Below, piece by piece: positions 1 through 6,340 of a stretch of DNA of 11,564 bases (the first letter of the stretch is position 1; the number at the start of each line of letters is the position of its first letter). The notes under the pieces are model-generated. The model worked only from the letters and a program-made list of their open reading frames with translations, was not told the origin of the DNA and did no database searches. The position numbers and the translations under genes were made by a program. The stretch covers positions 1-11,564 of the forward strand of contig CAZFXN010000067.1 of the NCBI GenBank assembly GCA_964523015.1. Direction: 5' to 3'. Origin of the DNA: JAWXBT01 sp964523015 (GTDB lineage Bacteria; Bdellovibrionota_C; UBA2361; J135).

Positions 1-54
1 AGTTCAAGGTCGCAGCTTAGTGGAATAAGTGTCCACTAAAGTGGGGGAAGATCA
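1..54. mobile_element. Outer end of an IS3-type insertion sequence (rest lies outside the window)
   Basis: Read on the minus strand, the segment ending at 54 begins TGATCTTCCCCCACTTTAGT and continues GGACAC. A terminal TGA followed by a C-run and an AGTGGACAC block is typical of terminal inverted repeats of IS3-family elements (recognised by eye, not searched). Internal dyads are visible: CCACT/AGTGG at 33-44, and TTAGTGG (17-23) against CCACTAA (33-39). The element would extend leftwards out of the window, so no transposase is seen. The boundary at 54 is inferred from where the disrupted DUF3015-like reading frame stops resembling its family, and could be off by a few bases. Confidence 0.6.
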
Positions 55-189
55 AACAGCTAAAACCTGTGGAGCAAGACCCTTTTGTCCGTGAAATAAT
101 TTTGATCCCCATCCACAATTACCAACGTTGTCTGCAGATGCCGACATTGGCAAAGCTGCTAAAGTAACCAATACGAATAATTTCTTCAT
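52..189 (-). pseudogene. DUF3015-like small exported protein, truncated by the IS end
   Basis: The 45-codon minus-strand frame starts at ATG 189-187, with GGAG about 8 nt upstream. It encodes a typical Sec signal peptide (MKK, hydrophobic core LFVLVTLAALPM, then a SASA-D cleavage region). The mature start contains NCGWGSKLFHGQKGLAPQVL, which resembles the N-terminus of DUF3015 proteins (CGWG, GQxG, APQVLA). Family members normally continue with a TTNGT-like segment and run well beyond 100 residues. Here the frame ends at a TGA that appears to be the first three bases of the IS terminus. What remains is a signal peptide plus about 25 residues, so it is probably non-functional. DUF3015 has no established function. 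Family assignment is from memory of the motif; a short intact gene is the less likely alternative. Confidence 0.65.
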
Positions 190-511
190 GAAACAATCTC
201 CAGTTTAAATATCAATATACAAAGGGTATTCGTAAGCTAGTTTTGGTCAAAGTGTCAAGGTAGTCTTCCTCGCTTTCTATTAGACCTCATATCTGATACA
301 CCTACGCATCTCTTTCAATAAAAATCTAATCAAGTAGAAGTCTTTTTCACCTTAGCACCGCAATATTCATTATTAACATTCATTATTAACATTCATTATT
401 AACATTCATTACTAGCGTTCAGTCTTGGATCTTGAGGAGCTATACGGGTGCCGTATGGACAAGGTTCGATCTGGTTCTCAAGTTTCCCGTAGGGGGAGAG
501 AGGTTTTCGAG
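190..511. other. Intergenic region, mostly AT-rich, with a tandem repeat
   Basis: No convincing gene is visible. The left part is the upstream region of the truncated DUF3015-like gene on the minus strand. The middle is AT-rich with no clear promoter. The right part holds the 13-bp tandem repeats (365-416) and then a shift to GC-richer sequence from about 425. An upstream TTG at 425 opens the downstream frame, but those extra 29 residues are polar, have no ribosome binding site and look non-coding. A short perfect palindrome, ATACGG-GTG-CCGTAT, lies at 442-456. Confidence 0.5.
365..416. repeat. Four 13-bp tandem repeats (unit ATTCATTATTAAC)
   Basis: Copies lie at 365-377, 378-390, 391-403 and 404-416. 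The first three are identical; the fourth ends in ACTAGC instead of ATTAAC. The array ends about 95 bp upstream of the chosen ATG of the small membrane protein gene, so it lies in a plausible promoter region. The array also marks the edge where base composition changes. No function is evident from the sequence. Confidence 0.9.
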
Positions 512-943
512 ATGGAGGAGCTTCAATCGATGATCATTCGGGCCATGCCTTGGAACTGGAACGCTCCCAAGGTTGCTTCGGCAGTACTCTTGATTTTCAT
601 CATCCTATCTTGGCGTATGATCCGAAACAACAGGGTCAAGCCCCATGCATGGCTGATGTGCTTTACCCTGTTTGTGCTGATCTCTGTGTCAGTGCATGGG
701 GTGATGCAGCGCGGAGTGATGGGAACGTTGGCTACGGAGGTGCATACCGATTTCTACAAGGCGGTTGCATACACCCACCTCAGTTCCGGCGGGCTTTACT
801 TCCTGCTTGGACTGCTTCAGGTTGAAGTCTTCGTGATCATTCGTAAGCGCACGGCTGAGACGTACAAATTTCACCGTGTGCTGGGTCGTGTGGCAGCAAG
901 TTGTGCCATACTAAGTATCACCTGCTTGTTTCTACTCAAGTGA
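512..943 (+). CDS. Small four-helix membrane protein, DUF2306-like
   Basis: A 143-residue integral membrane protein with four predicted helices, roughly residues 21-36, 46-64, 87-110 and 124-142. I chose the ATG at 512 because a strong purine-rich site (GGGGGAGAGAGG) ends about 8 nt upstream; the 29 extra upstream codons have no such support. The C-terminal half has the pattern YTHLSSGG..LLGLLQ...IIRKR......HRVLGR (H89, Q103, H121-R122, LGR 124-126). This resembles the His / LGxxQ / HRxxGR signature of DUF2306-type membrane proteins, whose role is not established; some related small membrane families bind haem, so the histidines are worth noting. The gene is clearly GC-richer than its neighbours, which suggests acquisition from elsewhere. 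A long hairpin follows directly after the stop. Confidence 0.65.
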   Translation: MEELQSMIIRAMPWNWNAPKVASAVLLIFIILSWRMIRNNRVKPHAWLMCFTLFVLISVSVHGVMQRGVMGTLATEVHTDFYKAVAYTHLSSGGLYFLLGLLQVEVFVIIRKRTAETYKFHRVLGRVAASCAILSITCLFLLK

Positions 944-1021
944 TACAGTGACCAAGAGCTTCCTCCCATGTGATGTGCCTTAAAAGCACATTATACGGCA
1001 CCCGGAGGAGCTCTACTGTAT
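943..1021. terminator. Long imperfect hairpin after the small membrane protein gene
   Basis: Nested inverted repeats are visible: ATACAGT (943-949) with ACTGTAT (1015-1021), AGAGCTTCCTCC (955-966, one extra T) with GGAGGAGCTCT (1004-1014), and ATGTGC (973-978) with GCACAT (986-991). The outermost arm starts in the TGA stop codon. A short TATTTT follows. It could act as a transcription terminator, but at 79 bp with internal loops it is larger than a usual intrinsic terminator and may be a mobile or recombination-related structure. Confidence 0.45.
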
Positions 1022-1122
1022 TTTAAGCTTCTATTTATTAAGCCATACAACTAGTTAGCCGAATTATTTCAAGAATAAATTTTACTGAAATATTTTGGAA
1101 TATAACAATTCGAGGGGCTTTT

Positions 1123-1836
1123 ATGAAAACACGTAAGCTTTTTTGGATCTTTCTTTTTGTTGGCATCGGGACGCTATATGGCTCTTGGGTATTTTATAAC
1201 TCAACAAAGATTTTTCTAAAAACTGCACAGACAGCAGACGGTGTAGTTATTGATGTAATATCTAAACGATCAAGTGATAGTGATGGTCATACAAGTTATA
1301 GTTACTACCCTATTGTACGGTATAAGGCTCCTAGTGGAGAGAGTCTTCAGTTTGAATCAAACTATGGCAGTAATCCGCCATCATATAACAAGGGCGAAAA
1401 TGTAGAAGTTCTCTTTGATCCAGGAGATTTTAAAAATGCTAGGATCAATTCATTTCTTGCTCTTTGGCTCGGTGCAATTATCTGCGGAATTATTGGAACT
1501 ATTTTTAGCCTAATTGGTGGTGGTGTCCTTTGGTACGGCTTTAATAAGAAAAAAACAAATGAATCATTAAGGTTGACCGGACAACGCGTATCAACAGATT
1601 TTACAGAAGTAAAACAGAAAAACTATCAGGTGAATGGCCGAAGTCCGTGGGTAGTTTTATCAAAATGGCAAAACCTTCGCACCGGAGAGACCCATATTTT
1701 TGAGAGTGAAAGTATCTGGTCTGATCCTAGATCTTACCTACAAGATAAAAAGACACTTGAGGTACTAATAGACCCACAAAATCCAAAGAAACATCATATG
1801 GATGTCTCTTTTTTACCTAAAGAGATTCACAGCTAA
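1123..1836 (+). CDS. DUF3592 domain membrane protein
   Basis: A 237-residue protein with an N-terminal membrane helix (about residues 6-26), an extracytoplasmic beta-rich domain, a second helix (about 112-139) and a similar C-terminal beta domain. The first domain reads TADGVVIDV..RSSDSDG..YYPIVRYKAPSGESLQFESN, then GSNPPSYNKGENVEVLFDPGD and ARINSF, matching the DUF3592 pattern closely. The second domain repeats it in weaker form (GQRV..FTEV, ending LEVLIDPQNPKKHHMDVSFLP). The ATG at 1123 is supported by CGAGGGG about 5 nt upstream. The role of DUF3592 is unknown; the topology suggests a membrane-bound protein with paired soluble beta domains. Genes on either side have their own spacing, so it is probably a single-gene transcript. 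Confidence 0.8.
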   Translation: MKTRKLFWIFLFVGIGTLYGSWVFYNSTKIFLKTAQTADGVVIDVISKRSSDSDGHTSYSYYPIVRYKAPSGESLQFESNYGSNPPSYNKGENVEVLFDPGDFKNARINSFLALWLGAIICGIIGTIFSLIGGGVLWYGFNKKKTNESLRLTGQRVSTDFTEVKQKNYQVNGRSPWVVLSKWQNLRTGETHIFESESIWSDPRSYLQDKKTLEVLIDPQNPKKHHMDVSFLPKEIHS

Positions 1837-2022
1837 CTCAAAGATTTTTACAGATTAGTTATTAATGTGCAGCAAGCTCAGATGCTGCAAACTAAGGTAC
1901 TGAGATCTGTCCACGAAGGGCACCCGTTGGAAAATCTGCTGAGTGCAAATTCACATTCTATTCACTTTTTATAGTAACGATCATACATTGACCTTCCATT
2001 CATTCTATCTAATGATCTGCTT
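1837..2022. other. Intergenic region with a hairpin and possible promoter
   Basis: A stem TGCAGC (1868-1873) / GCTGCA (1884-1889), with a further outer arm TTAGT (1855-1859) / ACTAA (1891-1895), lies 18 bp after the DUF3592 stop. It lacks a T-run, so termination is uncertain. Near the antiporter gene, TATAGT (about 1970-1975) and TTGACC (1988-1993) are possible promoter elements, but neither has a well-placed partner. No Shine-Dalgarno site precedes the ATG at 2023. Confidence 0.3.
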
Positions 2023-4011
2023 ATGCACTCAATGCCTCCCACTGAAATAGGTCTTATTTTAATCTCTTCGCTTATCTGTATTTTAATTTTTTATAGATTT
2101 AAGATTCCTGAGATAGTTGGGTTCCTTGTGACTGGTATAATCATCGGGCCGCATGGATTAGGACTCACCAATTCTAGTGAAACGATAAACCAGATTGCTG
2201 AGATCGGAATAGTACTACTTCTTTTTACTCTCGGTCTTGAATTCTCCCTTAAAAGTTTAACTCAGATTCGCAGAATAGTTTTAGTAGGTGGAGCATTGCA
2301 GGTAGGGCTAACAATATTACTATGCACTTTAATCTTTGCATCTCTGGGCTGGTCGGTATCTCAAGCTATATTTTTTGGTTGTATCTTTGCCTTAAGTAGT
2401 ACTGCCATCGTGTTAAAGGTTTTAGAAAAAAAACAGCTCTTAACAACACCAATTGGTGTGACCTCGGTTGGTATCCTTTTATTCCAAGATTTAGCAATTG
2501 TACCGATGATTCTTTTAATTCCATTTTTAGGTGGAAATCTAGAGAATCTAGGGCATGATTTATTTGTTCTAGCTCGAAATATCTTCATTATTGTTACAGC
2601 TGTGTATCTTTCTCGCAGATATTTTTTACCGATGCTTTTAAAAAAGGTAAGTCAAACAAGGAGCCAAGAAGTCTTTATTATTGCTGTGTTTGCAATATGT
2701 GCAGGCTTTGCTTGGGGAAGTGGTGCTCTTGGGATGTCGATGGCGCTAGGAGCATTTATCGCAGGGCTACTTATCTCCGAATCGCAATATGGGTACCAAG
2801 CGTACAATACTGTTCACTCCTTTAAAGAATTATTCGCCTGTTTCTTTTTCGTATCAATCGGTATGTTATTAGATGTTGTTCATGCTGTAGAGGAGTGGCA
2901 AACAATTTTAGGATTTATTGCAATTATATCTGTAATAAATGTAAGCGCCTGTACAATTGCAGTTAAGTTACTTGGATACCCGATTGGCATCTCAATTTCA
3001 GTTGCTTTAATTCTAAGTCAAATAGGAGAGTTTGCTTTTGTATTAGCAAAACTTGGAGTTGATTACGCAGTCATTGATCAAGGACTTTATCAGAATTTTT
3101 TAACTGCTGGTGTCTTGACCATGATTACCGGTCCTTACGTGATTTCACGATCTTCCATGTTTAGTGAAAAAATTATGCGAATGTTTCGGTCACCTTCTCC
3201 TGTAAAAGGAGTTGATGACAAGGTACAGGGGGAGATCTCTGACCATTTAATAATAGTAGGCTACGGCATAAACGGTAGAAACCTCGCCTTTGCTGCCCGC
3301 TCAGCAGCTATTCCTTACCATATTATAGAGTTAAATCCCGAGGTTGTTGCTTATGAACGCGCTCGTGGAGAGAATATTATTTTTGGTGATGCTAGTTACA
3401 CTCATGTGCTTGAAAAAGTCAGGATCGCTTCAGCACGCGTTGCCTGTATCGCAATTTCAGATGCGTTCGCAACAAGAAAAATTGTAGATACCATCCATAG
3501 AATGCACCCAGGACTACATTTAATTGTTCGTAGCCGTCAGGTTGAAGAGGTTGAGGGCCTTATTAAATTAGGGGCAGACGAAGTAGTGCCAGAGGAATTT
3601 GAAACTAGCTTAGAGCTCTTTGCTCGTGTTTTAAGAAAGTATCTTATTGATCGAAATACAATCAGTAGACTTACCAATGAACTTAAGAGTTCACAGTATG
3701 AAAAGTTAGCTTCATTGGTTGCAGAAGGGGACGAGAAAATTCATCATACTGCTAGAAGTAGCGTACCTCCATTTGCAGTTGAGATACTTTTAGTTGGTGA
3801 AAACTTTTTAGGATCGGGGAAAACACTTCTTGCTCTTAACTTTAGGGCAACATTTGGCGTGACTATCGCAGCAATTCAAAGGAGTGATGCCCTTATAGGT
3901 AATCCATTGCCCACTGAATTAATTTTAGTAGGTGATCAGCTATATGTTATCGGAGATAACGATAATATTAAAAAGCTAGCTGAATTGCTTGAGCCGCCCG
4001 CGGTGTCTTAA
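2023..4011 (+). CDS. Kef-type monovalent cation:proton antiporter (CPA2) with RCK domains
   Basis: A 662-residue inner-membrane antiporter, expected to exchange K+ (or another monovalent cation) for protons. The N-terminal exchanger domain (about residues 7-385) has some twelve membrane helices and CPA2 motifs: GFLVTGIIIGPHGLG, GIVLLLFTLGLEF, ALSSTAIVLKVL and LFQDLAIVPMI. The QD pair (Q155-D156) is typical of Kef-like members. An RCK/TrkA-N Rossmann domain follows (about 407-540) with GYGINGR (GxGxxG at 413-418), an acidic nucleotide-binding position E436 and FGDA at 454-457; it should bind NAD(H) or a related ligand that gates transport. A TrkA-C domain occupies about 583-655. Length and order fit full-length KefB/KefC/YbaL-type proteins. 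No ribosome binding site precedes ATG 2023; an alternative ATG lies three codons later at 2032. No KefF/KefG ancillary gene is adjacent, and substrate specificity cannot be read from the sequence. Confidence 0.92.
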   Translation: MHSMPPTEIGLILISSLICILIFYRFKIPEIVGFLVTGIIIGPHGLGLTNSSETINQIAEIGIVLLLFTLGLEFSLKSLTQIRRIVLVGGALQVGLTILLCTLIFASLGWSVSQAIFFGCIFALSSTAIVLKVLEKKQLLTTPIGVTSVGILLFQDLAIVPMILLIPFLGGNLENLGHDLFVLARNIFIIVTAVYLSRRYFLPMLLKKVSQTRSQEVFIIAVFAICAGFAWGSGALGMSMALGAFIAGLLISESQYGYQAYNTVHSFKELFACFFFVSIGMLLDVVHAVEEWQTILGFIAIISVINVSACTIAVKLLGYPIGISISVALILSQIGEFAFVLAKLGVDYAVIDQGLYQNFLTAGVLTMITGPYVISRSSMFSEKIMRMFRSPSPVKGVDDKVQGEISDHLIIVGYGINGRNLAFAARSAAIPYHIIELNPEVVAYERARGENIIFGDASYTHVLEKVRIASARVACIAISDAFATRKIVDTIHRMHPGLHLIVRSRQVEEVEGLIKLGADEVVPEEFETSLELFARVLRKYLIDRNTISRLTNELKSSQYEKLASLVAEGDEKIHHTARSSVPPFAVEILLVGENFLGSGKTLLALNFRATFGVTIAAIQRSDALIGNPLPTELILVGDQLYVIGDNDNIKKLAELLEPPAVS

Positions 4012-6173
4012 TTAGCCGCTGTATTTTTTGCTGAGATTGGCTTTATCTCAAGGACTAATTCCATCAATTTTTGTAAATCAGTTGTCGGCAACTTACATGT
4101 GCCATCTTCACAGACATAAAATGTAATTTTCTTATCTAGTGTTGGGCGACCCTTAAGAAGTGGTAATGCATCAGCCTCACTCCCTGATGAGATAGTCACA
4201 TTTGGAAGGAATTCACTCCAAAGAGATTTAAAAATTTCATCTAAGCCTGATTCAGACGCCTTTGGATTAATAACTGGATAAATAATTGCGACCTCCTTTG
4301 ATCGATCCGATAAATTATCATAGGCATGCAGCAAAGTTGAAAATGCTTGTGGGTGTTTGGTTAGACTTATCGCCGTAGTCTCGATGATTTTTCTAGCACG
4401 TTCTTTATACTGAATATTTACAAAGAAATCAGAGAGGGCTATTAAGTTTAAAGCTGCATAACCGTTTGGGTTTGGTTCAGCATGATCATAAAAATCTTTT
4501 AGGCGAAAAATTAGATCGCTTTTTGAATACCAGTAGCCTCCGTCTTTTTCATCCCAGAAAATGGAGTTCTGCTCCTCTTGTAAATCTTTTGCCCAGTTAA
4601 TCCATTTCTGATCAAAATCACTCTGATAAAGCGAAACTAATCCCTTAATTAGATATACATAATCATCAAGTACGGCATCATGTTTTACTTCACCATCTCT
4701 GTACCGCCTAAAAAGTTTTCTATTGTTCCAAAGATTACTATGGATAAAGTTAGCAGCATTTTGTGCCGCATTAAGGTATTTTTTATCCTTTGTTACCCGA
4801 TACCCTTTAGCCATTGAGTCAATCATTAAACCGTTCCATGAGGTGAGGACTTTATCATCAAGAAGTGGTCGTTTTCTTTTGGCTCGGGTATCAAAGAGCT
4901 TCATTTGGATCTCTTTAAGCGGAGTAACGCTCTTACTTGACCAATCTGCACTATCTTTTAATGCGAAGACATTTAGGCCTCCCTCAAAATTCCCAGTACC
5001 TGAAATAGTATAAATCTTTGTAAGAGCAGCATACTCATCTTTACTTAATAGCGAGTGTAGCTCCTTATCACTCCAGGCATAAAATTTACCTTCTACTCCC
5101 TCACTATCAGCGTCCTCAGCAGAATAAAACCCACCCTCTTTAGATGTCATGTCACGTAGCACATAGTTAAGAGTCTCTGTTGCAACACTTAGATATAGAG
5201 AATTTTTAGTGACTAAGAATGCATCAAGATAAGTAGAGGATAAAAGAGCATTGTCATAAAGCATTTTTTCAAAATGAGGGATTAGCCATTTTTCATCAGT
5301 TGAATACCGGGCAAAACCGCCACCAAGATGATCGTAGATTCCTCCATAGGCCATCGCTCTTAATGTTTTCTCGGTTATTGCAAGAGCCTGTTTGTCACCA
5401 TTTCGTTTATGAATTCTTAATAAGAGCTGAAGTCGTGTGCTTGGTGGAAACTTAGGAGCATTACCAAATCCGCCGTTCGTTTCATCAAAATCCTCTTTAG
5501 CCTCACTAAGAGCTTTGACTAAAAGGGTGTCATTGATAAGGGCATTATCTGACTGAAAGGAGTTTGTATTTTTAAAATGATCGACAATTTTTTGAGCACT
5601 CTCCTCAACATTTTCTCGATCTCCTTCCCAGGCGGTAGCTAATTGAGTTAAAATCTTTAGAACTGTGGTCTTTGGAAAGTAAGTTCCACCAAAAAAAGGT
5701 TTTTTATCAGAGGTCATTATTACAGTCATTGGCCAACCACCATGGCCGGTCATACCTTGCACAACCCTCATATATACCTGATCGATATCAGGCAATTCCT
5801 CACGATCAACTTTTATCGAGATAAAATGTTTATTTAAAAAATCAGCTACCTCTTTATCTTCAAACGATTCATGCTCCATTACGTGACACCAGTGGCAAGT
5901 CGCATATCCAATACTTAAAAAGATCGGTTTATCCTCCTCTTTCGCAGCTTTGAATGCCTCTTCACCCCAAGCAAACCACCAGACAGGATTATCTTTATGT
6001 TGAAGTAGGTACGGGCTTTTTTCTTGGCTAAGGTGATTTGAGCCAAGCTTTATTTTTTTCTGATCTGAATAAGACAATGATATCACTCCAAAGGTAGTTA
6101 CGATTAAAGATAAGATAAAAGGAAACATTAACTTACGTTTACTCATAAGAGAGGTTAGCAGCTTAGCACTCAT
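4008..6173 (-). CDS. DUF255/YyaL-type thioredoxin-fold protein, membrane-anchored or exported
   Basis: A 721-residue protein with an N-terminal hydrophobic segment (about residues 15-35), a thioredoxin-like DUF255 domain (about 45-200) and a C-terminal alpha-helical barrel resembling N-acylglucosamine 2-epimerase folds. Family hallmarks: SPYLLQHKDNPV, the redox-type motif C93-H-W-C96, KVDREELPDID (121-131), GHGGWP (143-148), GGTYFP (162-167), then GGFGNAPKFP, HFEKMLYDNA, EDADSEGVEGKFY, LTSWNGLMI and LDDYVYL. This is the SSP411/Spata20 family; its biochemical role is not established. The N-terminal helix suggests the CHWC domain faces the periplasm. The start is uncertain: ATG 6173 and ATG 6146 (codon 10) both lack a Shine-Dalgarno site, and either keeps the hydrophobic segment. 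Its stop codon overlaps that of the antiporter gene (TTAA, 4008-4011). Confidence 0.9.
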   Translation of the reverse strand: MSAKLLTSLMSKRKLMFPFILSLIVTTFGVISLSYSDQKKIKLGSNHLSQEKSPYLLQHKDNPVWWFAWGEEAFKAAKEEDKPIFLSIGYATCHWCHVMEHESFEDKEVADFLNKHFISIKVDREELPDIDQVYMRVVQGMTGHGGWPMTVIMTSDKKPFFGGTYFPKTTVLKILTQLATAWEGDRENVEESAQKIVDHFKNTNSFQSDNALINDTLLVKALSEAKEDFDETNGGFGNAPKFPPSTRLQLLLRIHKRNGDKQALAITEKTLRAMAYGGIYDHLGGGFARYSTDEKWLIPHFEKMLYDNALLSSTYLDAFLVTKNSLYLSVATETLNYVLRDMTSKEGGFYSAEDADSEGVEGKFYAWSDKELHSLLSKDEYAALTKIYTISGTGNFEGGLNVFALKDSADWSSKSVTPLKEIQMKLFDTRAKRKRPLLDDKVLTSWNGLMIDSMAKGYRVTKDKKYLNAAQNAANFIHSNLWNNRKLFRRYRDGEVKHDAVLDDYVYLIKGLVSLYQSDFDQKWINWAKDLQEEQNSIFWDEKDGGYWYSKSDLIFRLKDFYDHAEPNPNGYAALNLIALSDFFVNIQYKERARKIIETTAISLTKHPQAFSTLLHAYDNLSDRSKEVAIIYPVINPKASESGLDEIFKSLWSEFLPNVTISSGSEADALPLLKGRPTLDKKITFYVCEDGTCKLPTTDLQKLMELVLEIKPISAKNTAAN

Positions 6174-6178
6174 AGTGT

Positions 6179-6194
6179 CACAATTGCAGTTGTG
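6179..6194. promoter_or_regulatory. 16-bp imperfect palindrome upstream of the DUF255 gene
   Basis: CACAATTGCAGTTGTG reads nearly the same on both strands, with one off pair (T6184/G6189). It ends 5 bp before the upstream candidate start codon at 6173. A TAGATAAT element, possibly a -10 box, occurs further upstream on the minus strand. An operator role is possible but rests on symmetry and position only. Confidence 0.25.
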
Positions 6195-6292
6195 CTATGC
6201 AATTTGAGACCTTGTATGCCATTGAATTTATATGCTGCATTATCTAAATTAGCGATTTATATTTATCATACTTTTCTAAAGTAGGGATTTGA

Positions 6293-6336
6293 AAATGTAT
6301 AACCGGCTGATATTTTTACAGAAAAATCATACATTT
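6293..6336 (-). terminator. AT-rich nested hairpin downstream of the DUF2339 gene
   Basis: AAATGTAT (6293-6300) pairs with ATACATTT (6329-6336). Inside it, ATTTTT (6312-6317) pairs with AAAAAT (6322-6327) around a 4-nt loop. The structure begins 5 bp after the DUF2339 stop codon on the minus strand. Its position suits a 3' end signal, but the stem is AT-rich and lacks the GC-rich stem plus T-run of a standard intrinsic terminator. Confidence 0.3.
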
Positions 6337-6340
6337 CCTG

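Noticed and set aside
425..511. Start of the small membrane gene at TTG 425
   Set aside because: The 29 extra residues are polar and unlike the rest, and no ribosome binding site precedes them; ATG 512 has a strong one.
940..1065. Integron attC site after the small membrane gene (GTTAGCC near 1054)
   Set aside because: No matching inverse core (RYYYAAC) is found at the other end of the hairpin, and the hairpin arms do not show the paired attC boxes.
4723..5013. Plus-strand 96-residue frame inside the DUF255 gene
   Set aside because: It is a shadow of the well-conserved minus-strand gene, with no ribosome binding site or recognisable domain.
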